Assembly: GCA_963837775.1 (NCBI GenBank) | Contig: CAWIOX010000004.1 | Coordinates: 372,001 to 436,000 of the forward strand | Length of the DNA: 64,000 nucleotides | Direction of reading: 5' to 3' | Origin: CAWIOX01 sp963837775 | Lineage (GTDB): Bacteria > Pseudomonadota > Gammaproteobacteria > Burkholderiales > Burkholderiaceae_D | In this document: in pieces, positions 8,854-16,554 of the stretch | Layout: every line of letters starts with the position of its first letter | Position numbering within the stretch: the first letter of the stretch is position 1 | Position numbers and translations under genes: made by a program | Notes under the pieces: model-generated | Seen by the model: only the letters and a program-made list of their open reading frames with translations | Database searches by the model: none | What the model was told of the DNA's origin: nothing

Positions 8854-9533
8854 ATCAGAATTCCTGCTTCCAGTTGTTGACTAGTGGGTGTACAAAGAGC
8901 CCGAAAGAATCCAGCCCCCCTCAAGGTAACATACATATTTACGTTAGCACACGAGAACTGTCCGTCCAAGCTGCTCGGTTTGCAGTTGGCTTGGTGCGCT
9001 ACGTACGCATGTTATGCCGCAACTGCGGTGCCAATGAGCGCCATACCTGCACTACTAACAACATCATTGATTTGCGGGAAGATTTACCAGAGAAGAATGG
9101 GGCTTGCTGCATAGGATTCGTAATAGCCGATAAACCTGTCCGGTCGCGATACTGCAGCCGCATCGACCAAACCCATTCAGTCCAGCCAATCCGTCAATTC
9201 CCCGCAAAACATTGCATAATTGCAACACCTCCATGTGCTGCCGGGCCATAGCCGTGGCCAGCCAGATACTTGGGTTATGACTACCCCATCATCCCAAGTC
9301 ATTCATTTGCTTCAAGTCCTTGCCTGACGTAGTCGTCGGCTCTAGATTGCCGCTGGCACAAACCGCCTGCCCATCGTCTTTTTAAGCCTCCGGTTACCTG
9401 GCGCCAGTACCTGCGTCATGATGATAACGGCATAAGCAAGCACCCATTTTCATAGTTAGCCATCCAGTCATTGGCTTGACGCTGTCCATGATTGCGACAG
9501 GAACTACAAGGCCGATGACAGAGCGGTATAAAT
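8854..9533. other. Long non-coding stretch between crp-like gene and cyclase
   Basis: I find no credible gene in these 680 bases. Short frames on both strands lack ribosome sites and recognisable sequence. A GTGCG-CTA-CGTAC near-palindrome around 8992-9004 resembles the regional operator but has a 3-base spacer. Confidence 0.5.
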
Positions 9534-9616
9534 GACTACAATAAGTTGTATCAATGGATGATAACTGCTCCACATTTTCTAAGTCGTGGAGAGCAAAAAA
9601 ATTAATGCGGCAGAAC
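9534..9616 (+). promoter_or_regulatory. 83-bp shared element, copy A (upstream of adenylate cyclase)
   Basis: It runs from GACTACAATAAGTTG to TTAATGCGGCAGAAC and ends 66 bp before the cyclase start. The same 83-bp block occurs in inverted orientation at 12883-12965 before the phosphodiesterase gene, with 68 of 83 positions identical and no gaps. Similarity stops sharply at both ends. The best conserved parts are the first 15 bases and the last 25 (GCAAAAAA then TTAATGCGGCAGAAC). I infer a promoter/operator or 5'-leader module. Confidence 0.7.
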
Positions 9617-9682
9617 CAAATATTGCCACATTTGAATTCGCGGAAAAAAAGTGATCGGCACCAATGATGCGAGACGCATGCA

Positions 9683-10870
9683 ATGATCAGTTCATCCGAC
9701 ATACTTAAAGCCAGGGTCTTGGTTGTTGACGATCTGGAAGTCAATGTCCTGCTACTTGAGCGAATGCTGCGAGGTGCCGGCTATACCGCCATCACGTCCA
9801 CGATGGATCCGTATGCAGTCTGCGCACTGCACAGAGAAAATTATTTCGACCTGATCCTGCTCGATCTCCAGATGCCGGGCATGGATGGATTCCAAGTCAT
9901 GGAAGGTTTGAAAGAAATAGAAAAGGACGGCTACCTTCCAGTCATCGTAATCACCGCCCAACCAGGTCATAAGCTGCGCGCGTTGCAAGCCGGCGCCAAG
10001 GATTTTGTCAGCAAACCGTTTGATCTGGCCGAGGTACTGATGCGCGTACGCAACATGCTGGAAGTGCGCCTGTTGCACAAGGAATCGCTGAATTACAGCA
10101 AAGTGCTCGAGCAAACGGTGCGGGAAGTCGAGACCAGTCGTGAGCTGATTTATCACCAGAGCGACGAACTCAAGAGTCTCTTTGACAAGGTCGTGGCGGA
10201 GCAAAAGGTGTCGGAGCGGCTGCTGCTCAACGTGCTGCCCTACCCGATTGCCGAGCGATTGAAGGCGCGCCCTGACCTTATGGCCGATAGCTTCCCGGAA
10301 ATCATTGCCGATAGCTTCCCCGAGGTAACGGTATTGTTCGCAGACATAGTGGAATTCACTCGACTTTCTGCAGGCATGAGCCCCGAACGGCTGGTAGCAA
10401 TGCTCAATGAAATCTTCTCCGACTTTGACAGCATTGCAGACAGTCGCGGCCTCGAAAAGATCAAGACCATTGGCGATGCCTACATGGCTGCGGCAGGATT
10501 ACCCGTACCGGCGGCCGATCACGCGGCACGGGCTGCGCACATGGCGCTGGATATGTTGGACGCGCTGGACCGCTTCAATGAGCGTAACGGCGACAGCTTG
10601 CAGTTACGCATCGGCATCAACAGCGGCGCGGTGGTGGCCGGCGTGATTGGCAAACGCAAGTTCATTTATGACTTGTGGGGAGACACAGTGAATACCGCCA
10701 GCCGGATGGAATCCCACGGCGTGGCCGGGCGCGTGCAGATAACAGATACCACCCGGCAGCGGCTGGGGGCGCCGTTCCTGCTCGAGGAACGCGGCATCAT
10801 TGAGGTCAAGGGTATGGGTGCGCTGCATACCTGGTTCCTGACCGGCAGGCGCAGTACGTTGTCCGAATGA
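9683..10870 (+). CDS. Receiver-class III adenylate cyclase fusion
   Basis: 395 aa. The N-terminal receiver (about 9-125) has phospho-acceptor D61 and K111. A coiled linker (130-185) leads to a class III nucleotide cyclase domain (about 213-385) with metal-binding D221 (FADIVEF) and D265 (GDAYM), and the N337/R341 transition-state pair (NTASR). The specificity positions are K261 and D330, the adenylate-cyclase type, so cAMP is the predicted product. Phosphorylation of the receiver probably controls activity. An 8-residue tandem repeat (ADSFPEII/ADSFPEVT, residues 201-216) sits just before the catalytic domain. The start has a weak ribosome site. It is followed by a patatin gene. Confidence 0.9.
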   Translation: MISSSDILKARVLVVDDLEVNVLLLERMLRGAGYTAITSTMDPYAVCALHRENYFDLILLDLQMPGMDGFQVMEGLKEIEKDGYLPVIVITAQPGHKLRALQAGAKDFVSKPFDLAEVLMRVRNMLEVRLLHKESLNYSKVLEQTVREVETSRELIYHQSDELKSLFDKVVAEQKVSERLLLNVLPYPIAERLKARPDLMADSFPEIIADSFPEVTVLFADIVEFTRLSAGMSPERLVAMLNEIFSDFDSIADSRGLEKIKTIGDAYMAAAGLPVPAADHAARAAHMALDMLDALDRFNERNGDSLQLRIGINSGAVVAGVIGKRKFIYDLWGDTVNTASRMESHGVAGRVQITDTTRQRLGAPFLLEERGIIEVKGMGALHTWFLTGRRSTLSE

Positions 10871-10948
10871 TCGCCGGGCGCTGCAGCATCGATATCTGAT
10901 GATTTCATCGGGGACAGGCTGCCAAGCCCAACACTAAGGAGGTTTGCG

Positions 10949-11992
10949 ATGGCTACGAAGAGTGGGAAACGTCCGAGCGGGCAGAAGCCAATCGCGCTCG
11001 CCCTGCAAGGCGGCGGCATGCACGGCGCATTCGCCTGGGGCGTGCTCGACCGATTGCTGGAGGACGGCCGGCTTGACATTGAAGGCGTCAGCGCGACCAG
11101 TGCCGGGGCGATGAACGCCGCAGTGCTGGCCTACGGACTGCAAAAGGGCGGTGCCGACAGCGCGCGCCAGGCGCTGCACGATTTCTGGTACGCTGTCGCG
11201 CAATCGGCGGAGAAGTACAGCCCGTTCCGCCAGATGCCATGGTTGAAAGGGAGCCACAGCTTCGGACTCGACCATTCGCCCTTGTACCTGATGGCAGACA
11301 TCATTCTTCGCATCCTGTCACCGTACCAATTCAATCCCCGCAACATGAATCCGCTGCGCGAGATACTGGAGCAACATGTCGATTTCGCCGCGTTGCGCAA
11401 AGATTGCCCGATCCAGCTGTATCTGTGTGCAACCAATATCGAGACCAGCAAAATACGCATCTTTTCGGGCCAGGACATGTGCATAGAGGCGGTGCTTGCG
11501 TCGGCCTGCCTGCCCACCCTGTTCCAGGCGGTGGAGATCAACGGCGAATATTACTGGGACGGTGGCTATGTCGGCAATCCGGCAATTTTCCCGCTGATCT
11601 ACAACTGCAGTACACACGATGTGGTGATCGTGCACATCAACCCGATCGTGCGCCCCGGCGTACCGACTAACGCGTCTGAAATCCTCAACCGCATCAACGA
11701 AGTGAGCTTCAATTCCTCACTGATGCGTGAGATGCGCGCGATCGCCTTCGTCACCGAACTGATCCAGCAAGGCAAGGTCGATCGCGGCGAGATGAAGGAG
11801 ATGTTGATCCACTCGATCCGGTCCGACCAGACCATGGCCGCGCTCGGCGTGTCGAGCAAGTACAACGCCGACTGGGACTTCCTTTGCTTTCTGCGTGACA
11901 AGGGACGGACCGAGGCCGAAGCGTGGCTCAAGGAAAACTACGACCACATCGGCCAGCGCTCAAGCATCGACATCGGCAAGGAATTTCTTTAA
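10949..11992 (+). CDS. Patatin-like phospholipase
   Basis: 347 aa, with a very strong AAGGAGG site six bases before the ATG. The patatin fold is shown by the oxyanion-hole loop GGGMHGAFAWG (21-31), the nucleophile Ser51 in ATSAG, and the catalytic Asp204 in WDGGYVGN. There is no signal peptide, so it is cytoplasmic or membrane-peripheral. The family hydrolyses acyl esters of phospholipids. It lies 78 bp after the adenylate cyclase gene on the same strand and may be co-transcribed. Lipid release controlled by the receiver-cyclase pathway is possible but not shown. No toxin-type or defence-type partner domains are present. Confidence 0.88.
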   Translation: MATKSGKRPSGQKPIALALQGGGMHGAFAWGVLDRLLEDGRLDIEGVSATSAGAMNAAVLAYGLQKGGADSARQALHDFWYAVAQSAEKYSPFRQMPWLKGSHSFGLDHSPLYLMADIILRILSPYQFNPRNMNPLREILEQHVDFAALRKDCPIQLYLCATNIETSKIRIFSGQDMCIEAVLASACLPTLFQAVEINGEYYWDGGYVGNPAIFPLIYNCSTHDVVIVHINPIVRPGVPTNASEILNRINEVSFNSSLMREMRAIAFVTELIQQGKVDRGEMKEMLIHSIRSDQTMAALGVSSKYNADWDFLCFLRDKGRTEAEAWLKENYDHIGQRSSIDIGKEFL

Positions 11993-12045
11993 ATCGGATG
12001 TGCCGATGTGCAGCTTGCCAATCGCGCAGTCGGATCAAGCGTTTT

Positions 12046-12810
12046 TTAAAATTCAAATACCTGGCCATGTTCAAGCATTTTGGGCTGGTAGGCATGCAAG
12101 GCTGCGGCGACTTCCGACATGGTGAGCGCCATATCGCCCGGTTTCAAATGGGTGATGAAGATTTCCGCAGGTAAGCGCAGTTGGCTGATCTCCGCGGCCA
12201 GCAAGCTGGGACACAGGTGTCTGGATGCCATGGCAATCGCATAGTCGCGATTGCAAAAGGCGGTTTCGATGATCAGATAACGCAGGTTGCCGATGCCGTT
12301 GACGATTTTCCACAGCGCATCGTTGGGGCCGGTGTCGCCGGTAAACACCAGGCTCGCCTCCCCGCTGTCGAGCCAGTAGCCAACCGCCGGCACCAGGTGA
12401 TCGGCGGACAGTGCGGTGATTTTTCGTCCGGCCAGTGTCACGGTCTGGCCCCGGCTGATCTCGCGATACTGCAGATAGGGTGCATCAGGCCGCGGCAGCA
12501 TGGTGAAGTCAGGCCAGATGCAATCGTTGAACACGTGGGCACGCAAGGCATTGAGCGTCTCGCTGGTGGCGTACACCGTCAATGGCGTGCTGCGCAGATA
12601 GCCGACCGTATCGACCAGAAAAGGAATGCTGCAAATATGGTCCAGGTGCGAGTGGGTGACAAAGACGTGGTCGATGCGCACCATGTCGTCGAGGGTGAGA
12701 TCGCCGACGCCGGTACCGGCATCGATCAGTACGTCGTCGTCGAGCAGCATGGCGGTGGTGCGCAGGTTCGCGCCGATCCCACCGCTACACCCCAGAATTT
12801 TCAGCTTCAT
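12046..12810 (-). CDS. Class II 3',5'-cyclic-nucleotide phosphodiesterase (MBL fold)
   Basis: 254 aa with a metallo-beta-lactamase fold. The metal motif H53-x-H55-x-D57-H58 is in VTHSHLDHICS, with further ligands in FTGDT (about residue 157) and FITHLKPGD near the C-terminus. The overall pattern fits the class II cyclic-nucleotide phosphodiesterases (yeast PDE1/Vibrio CpdP type) that open cAMP to AMP. Ribonuclease Z-like enzymes share the fold, so the substrate is inferred. It converges with the patatin gene and lies 3 kb from the adenylate cyclase. It shares the 83-bp upstream element with that cyclase, which supports a role in cAMP turnover. Confidence 0.8.
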   Translation of the reverse strand: MKLKILGCSGGIGANLRTTAMLLDDDVLIDAGTGVGDLTLDDMVRIDHVFVTHSHLDHICSIPFLVDTVGYLRSTPLTVYATSETLNALRAHVFNDCIWPDFTMLPRPDAPYLQYREISRGQTVTLAGRKITALSADHLVPAVGYWLDSGEASLVFTGDTGPNDALWKIVNGIGNLRYLIIETAFCNRDYAIAMASRHLCPSLLAAEISQLRLPAEIFITHLKPGDMALTMSEVAAALHAYQPKMLEHGQVFEF

Positions 12811-12882
12811 ATTGAAAAATATATAAAAATGCCATCCAATAAGATTGCTGTCATATACGGCAGCATGAGATTAAAGATGACA

Positions 12883-12965
12883 GTTCTGCCGCATTAACTT
12901 TTTTGCCCTGCACGACATACGATATATGGGACATATTTCATCCATTGACTCAACTTATTGTAGTC
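12883..12965 (-). promoter_or_regulatory. 83-bp shared element, copy B (upstream of phosphodiesterase)
   Basis: On the minus strand it runs from GACTACAATAAGTTG to TTAATGCGGCAGAAC and ends 72 bp before the phosphodiesterase start. It aligns without gaps to copy A at 9534-9616 (68/83 identical). Its left end contains GACT...AGTC as an inverted repeat. A poor sigma-70-like pair, TTGAGT and CATATAT, lies inside. Confidence 0.7.
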
Positions 12966-12975
12966 AATTTTTGAG

Positions 12976-12990
12976 TTAATGCGACAGAAC
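12976..12990 (+). promoter_or_regulatory. Third copy of the 15-bp core motif
   Basis: TTAATGCGACAGAAC matches the core of the 83-bp element in 14 of 15 positions. Like copy A it is followed by CCAAA. It faces away from copy B, so the two cores flank the shared GACT...AGTC repeat divergently. Confidence 0.5.
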
Positions 12991-13030
12991 CAAAAGTCGA
13001 TCAATTTGCGATGCCTTCCACCCATCGCGC

Positions 13031-13123
13031 GGCATTGAACCGTATGCCTATTTGCATCACTTCCTCACAGCGCGGCTGCAGTGGCAAGTGGGAGATGAAC
13101 AGGGCAATCTGCTGCCGTTCAAT
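13031..13123 (+). pseudogene. Possible remnant of an IS66-type transposase C-terminus
   Basis: In frame, GIEPYAYLHHFLTARL followed after a short gap by LLPFN resembles the end of IS66-family transposases (xxEPYAYLxxVL...LLPWN). No other transposon part, terminal repeat or target duplication is visible. The match is short and by eye only. Confidence 0.25.
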
Positions 13124-13297
13124 GACGCAAACGCAGCGGCCACCGCCTATCGTTGCACTTTTGCTGATGCCAGCTTGATCGTTGATCAATCCAGACACAC
13201 GATACATTCTGTAGAGTCCGCCATGCTCGAGTTATTTATCCACATGCTCCCGCATCGGTTGGTCGATTCTATTGACTGACTGATATCTGCCTTGCTG

Positions 13298-13313
13298 TGT
13301 GCGTTGGCGTACA
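13298..13313 (+). promoter_or_regulatory. TGTGCG-N4-CGTACA palindrome
   Basis: TGTGCG TTGG CGTACA, followed by GACC and then TTTAAACC 12 bases on. It lies 180 bp upstream of the BON lipoprotein start. Probably an operator of the regional motif family. Confidence 0.55.
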
Positions 13314-13493
13314 GACCCGGATGGATTTAAACCTTAGCCTTGTGTCATCGCATCGCTGCTCAACAGAGCGTCTTATTTACAGCCTGTGGCGAGAAACAAG
13401 ATCCAACGCATGAGCAGATCGCCCCTCATCTGCATTTTGCAGAGAAGGATCCCGGGACAAGCACTTCAATCACTAACTCAGGAATATCAAAAA

Positions 13494-13805
13494 ATGAAAA
13501 ATCTTAAAATTGTATCGACGCTGATCGCCGCACTTATGTTGACTGCTGTCGTCGGTTGCGCCTCGACGCAAAAACAAGAAAGCACGGGCCAATATGTCGA
13601 TGACACTGTGATAACAACCGCCGTCAAGGCCGCGATCCTCAATGAACCATCCTTGAAGGTTAGTGAAATCAATGTCGAAACCTTCAAGGGCGTGGTTCAA
13701 CTGAGCGGCTTTGTGCGCTCCGAAGACAGCATCGGCACAGCCACAAGGGTGACGCGGGGGGTCAATGGCGTGAAATCAGTCAAGAATGACATCCGTATGA
13801 AGTAA
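13494..13805 (+). CDS. BON-domain lipoprotein
   Basis: A 103-aa lipoprotein. The start at 13494 follows AGGAATATCAAAAA. The signal peptide ends in AVVGC (Cys22). One BON domain covers about residues 36-102, with the typical DDTVITTAVKAAI helix and the ETFKGVVQLSGFV and GVKSVKND strands. BON proteins bind phospholipid surfaces and protect the envelope under osmotic or other stress. A paralogue of identical length lies at 19710 (62/103 identical residues). Both are near stress-type lipoproteins, and this copy has the recurrent palindrome upstream. Confidence 0.88.
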   Translation: MKNLKIVSTLIAALMLTAVVGCASTQKQESTGQYVDDTVITTAVKAAILNEPSLKVSEINVETFKGVVQLSGFVRSEDSIGTATRVTRGVNGVKSVKNDIRMK

Positions 13806-13904
13806 TCACTATGCTGGCGCGCCCAGCACCAGACCAGGGATGGCAGTGCTGGTCAATGCCATCCGACTTTAATGCTTAGTAATTTAATCAATGAGGCAAC
13901 ACAA

Positions 13905-14120
13905 ATGAATACGCTGAAAAAATTAGCAATACATACGGCGACAATCGCCTTCGTGCTTGGTTTGACGGCTTGTGCCGGCATGTCCAGACAAGATCAAAAT
14001 ACGGTAGTCGGTGCCGGTGCGGGTGCGGTCCTTGGTAATGTATTGACAGGTGGCAGCGGAGTCGGCACGGTAGGCGGCGCAGCAGTTGGTGGCGTGATCG
14101 GCAATCAAATCAGACGTTAA
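13905..14120 (+). CDS. Glycine-zipper lipoprotein
   Basis: 71 aa from ATG 13905. The upstream in-frame start at 13872 would precede the signal peptide with a hydrophilic stretch and is less likely. The lipobox is LGLTAC (Cys23). The mature part carries a glycine zipper (GAGAGAVLGNVLTGGSGVGTVGGAAVGGVIGNQ), the pattern of OsmB/SlyB-like outer-membrane lipoproteins, and ends in RR. It lies 99 bp downstream of the BON gene in the same direction and is followed by a strong terminator. The family is often induced by osmotic stress. Confidence 0.82.
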   Translation: MNTLKKLAIHTATIAFVLGLTACAGMSRQDQNTVVGAGAGAVLGNVLTGGSGVGTVGGAAVGGVIGNQIRR

Positions 14121-14136
14121 GCTGGCAATGGCGACA

Positions 14137-14174
14137 GCAAAGAGAGCGCCCCGCATGCGGGGCGCTCTCTTTGC
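14137..14174 (+). terminator. Strong terminator, perfect 38-bp palindrome
   Basis: GCAAAGAGAGCGCCCCGC followed by its exact complement across a central GCATGC. The GC-rich stem is flanked by A-rich and T-rich ends, so it can act in both directions. It ends the BON/glycine-zipper transcript. Confidence 0.85.
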
Positions 14175-14377
14175 TGTGCAGCGCCACTATGTCAAACCGC
14201 TGAAATACGCTACATGGACTGGCCGATGCGTAAGGAGACCTGTAACACCTGGCACGACAGTGGCTTTTAAACATCAGTCTGCGATCGTCATGAAGTTAGA
14301 AGGGACTCTCGCTCGACAACATAATGCGGAGGCAAGACAGCGCTGCAGCAGGTACACGCCCGGCGCGCCGGATCCGA

Positions 14378-14587
14378 TTAGTTCTTTCCTGAACCTGACA
14401 CCAGGCCAGCCAAACCAAGCATCACGAGCACGACACCACCAACAATCATCCAAATCGAACGATCGGTCGGTGCCTCTCCCGTAAGCATGCTGGCAAGGTC
14501 TGATGTGAACGAATTCATCTCGCTTACACCAAAAATCGTCACCATGACGCCTGCAGCAAGAAGCGCCAGAAAAATTGAATTATTCAT
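14378..14587 (-). CDS. DUF3185 family membrane protein
   Basis: 69 aa, two hydrophobic segments (about 4-22 and 46-66) separated by SEMNSFTSDLASMLTGEAPTDRSIW, the signature of DUF3185. The start at 14587 has AAGAAA upstream; an in-frame GTG 27 bases earlier lacks a ribosome site. The protein is an inner-membrane protein of unknown function, often found near stress genes. It faces the terminator at 14137 and lies 47 bp downstream of another small membrane protein gene, probably in one transcript. Confidence 0.75.
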   Translation of the reverse strand: MNNSIFLALLAAGVMVTIFGVSEMNSFTSDLASMLTGEAPTDRSIWMIVGGVVLVMLGLAGLVSGSGKN

Positions 14588-14634
14588 GGCATTTTTCTTG
14601 TCAAAAAAGGGCACTGCCGCTTAATCAGGCTTTA

Positions 14635-14781
14635 CTAAACACCTCGGCCACTGATGAGGCGCAGCAGTACCATGATCACGGCGACCACCAATAAAATATG
14701 GATAAAGCCACCGATGGTGTAGGACGTGACGAGGCCAAGCACCCACAGGATGAGCAAAACGACGGCAATTGTATAAAGCAT
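14635..14781 (-). CDS. lmo0937-type small membrane protein
   Basis: 48 aa, MLYTIAVVLLILWVLGLVTSY..., with two membrane helices (about 3-19 and 25-42) and a short basic tail, LISGRGV. The start at 14781 has GAGAG eight bases upstream. The length and the LWVLGLVTSYTIGGFIHILLVVA pattern match the lmo0937 family of small membrane proteins, function unknown. It is the first gene of a pair with the DUF3185 gene. A TGTGCG-N4-CGTACA palindrome lies 170 bp upstream. Confidence 0.75.
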   Translation of the reverse strand: MLYTIAVVLLILWVLGLVTSYTIGGFIHILLVVAVIMVLLRLISGRGV

Positions 14782-15204
14782 GATTATTCTCTCAATATGT
14801 GATGTTGTATGTGCGATGCCAACCCATTTCAACGCAAACCGCAAGCCAGGATGAAACCGTTTCCCGTGTCAAAATTGCTCTGTAAGCTGATGATTTTCTG
14901 GCCAATATTGGCGCCTTAAGAACGATTATCCGTATTGCATGCATCGTGGTCTGTGCGCTGGCGTACACATCTGTCTATTCTGAAATCCTCATGCTGGACG
15001 ATCAGTCAACGCTGACTACGCTGTCACTGACGTGGTATCACGCACCAGTCATGCAGCCAATCGGAGTATCGGCACAAAAGAAACATTTCGATGGCACGAT
15101 TAAAATTTTTGGCAGGAAAACGTCAGCGTACCGGCTGAAAAAACCGCTCAGCTTTGGACTGAACGGCCTTGTGCTTGCCAGGCTTGCTTACAAAGCGTGC
15201 ACGC
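14782..15204. other. Intergenic region between small membrane genes and OmpA
   Basis: 423 bp with no credible gene. It contains the palindrome at 14952-14967 and otherwise no structure that I can support. Confidence 0.5.
14952..14967 (+). promoter_or_regulatory. TGTGCG-N4-CGTACA palindrome
   Basis: TGTGCG CTGG CGTACA. The nearest gene start is the lmo0937-type gene on the minus strand, 170 bp away. A near-palindrome can act on either strand. Confidence 0.5.
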
Positions 15205-16316
15205 TTATTTCATAACCGTATGCGAACCGACGACTTCCACCGTGACGCGGCGATTTTTTGCACGGCCTTCTGCGGTCTTGTTGTCGGCAAGCGGCTGCGC
15301 CTTGCCTTTGCCTTCCGTATACACGCGCGATGCTTCGACACCCTTGGAGATCAGGTAATCCTTGACCGCTTGCGCACGACGGATCGACAGTTTCTGGTTG
15401 TAAGCTTCGGTGCCGATGGCATCGGCATGACCGACCGTGATCACCACTTCAGTGTTCATGCCTTGCAACTTGCTCAACAAATCATCGAGGGCTGTCTTTC
15501 CTTCAGGCTTGACCGCCGATTTGTCGAAGTCAAACAGGGTCTCCGCAGCGAACGTGACTTTTTCAGACACTGGCACTGGTTTTGGCGGCGGCGTCACCGG
15601 CTCACCGGCTCCGGCGCAGGGGCGACGGCAACAGGTTCCGGCATCGCTGTAAGCGGGGCGTGAGCCGACGCTTTCTCGCCGAACTGATACACCAGGCCGA
15701 CCGAGACAAGATCGATGTCGCCTTTGTTGCCGACGGCATCGTTGATCCGATAGCGTTCCACCTCGGCACGCATTGCCAGAGAGTCCGTCAAAGCGTACTG
15801 AAGCCCCAGGCCAAGCTTGTAATTCGTATCACGCTTGCTGGGATTGGGTGGATAGACCGATGATTCGGTTCCCGTGAAGGCGCCTTTGGCTTGTGCGTAG
15901 TTCACGCCGGCCCGGCCAAACGCAGAAAGTTTTTCAGTGATCGGCAGCATGCCAACCAGGTCGAGATTCAGGCCTTTGAGCTTGATGTTGCCGTTCAGCG
16001 TAGCCGACGGGTTCATGGTCGCCGCATAGCCGAACTTGCCGAGATCGAAATAGCCGCCTTCAACAGCAACATTCCTGTTGAACTTGTACCCGCCAAAAAG
16101 CTTGTAGCCGGTGTCACGGTCGTCATCGGCGATCGAGATCCCGCTAAAACCACGTCCCAGCAGACTGCTGGTGATTCTATCGTCGTCGATTTTCGCCCTT
16201 GACTGGCCGACATTGGCCCCGACATACCAGCCTGAATCGTCCGCCGCTGCAAATGGGCTGGCGATGACCACGAATGCGACCAATCCCAGCGTCCCCGAGG
16301 CTCTTGTTAATTTCAT
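15205..16316 (-). CDS. OmpA-family outer membrane protein, split by 8-bp duplication
   Basis: Start ATG 16316 with GGAG eight bases upstream. A signal peptide ending in AAA is followed by an eight-stranded OmpA-type beta-barrel (about residues 28-215), a Pro/Ala hinge, and an OmpA C-terminal peptidoglycan-binding domain with LFDFDKSAVKPEG and the NQKLSIRRAQAVKDYL motif. As written, the hinge contains CACCGGCT twice in tandem (15595-15610), which stops translation at 15594. Removing one copy gives one 367-aa open frame (APEPVTPPPKPVP). The barrel alone could still insert without its cell-wall anchor. The duplication may be a true mutation, a switchable repeat or an assembly fault. Confidence 0.85.
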
Positions 16317-16392
16317 GATTTTCTCCAATAGGATTTAACAACTCTTGTGCCTTTTACATACATGCAACAAGAGATGAATTTGTCAGTCTGTC

Positions 16393-16427
16393 AATAAGGC
16401 CAGTAGAAATTGCGCTACCGGCCTTGC
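16393..16427 (-). terminator. Hairpin between ice-binding and OmpA genes
   Basis: AAGGCC-GTAG pairs with CTAC-GGCCTT, with one mismatch. It lies downstream of the ice-binding lipoprotein gene on the minus strand and upstream of ompA. It is a possible terminator. Confidence 0.45.
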
Positions 16428-16554
16428 ATGCATCAAGTCTTACCCGGACGGTACGGTAGCCGCGTCGCCCCGAAAGCACCCAGCACTGCGAATGGAAAGC
16501 TTAATTTTTCATGATTAACCTTCAGCAATCCAATCGCAATCAGCCTGTCCTCTG

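Larger units (their letters stand above)
12811..13493. other. Intergenic region with shared element, core motif and operator
   Basis: This 683-bp gap holds copy B of the 83-bp element, an extra core motif at 12976-12990, a possible transposase remnant at 13031-13123 and a TGTGCG-N4-CGTACA palindrome at 13298-13313. Nothing else is recognisable. Confidence 0.6.

Noticed and set aside
8990..9006. GTGCG-CTA-CGTAC near-palindrome
   Set aside because: The spacer is three bases instead of four and the outer T/A pairs are missing, so I did not count it with the motif family.
9683..12810. CBASS- or Pycsar-like defence system (nucleotide cyclase plus patatin phospholipase)
   Set aside because: The cyclase is a receiver-fused class III adenylate cyclase, not a CD-NTase or Pycsar-type stand-alone cyclase. 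The lipase has no cyclic-nucleotide-sensing domain, and a phosphodiesterase is present. Housekeeping signalling fits better.
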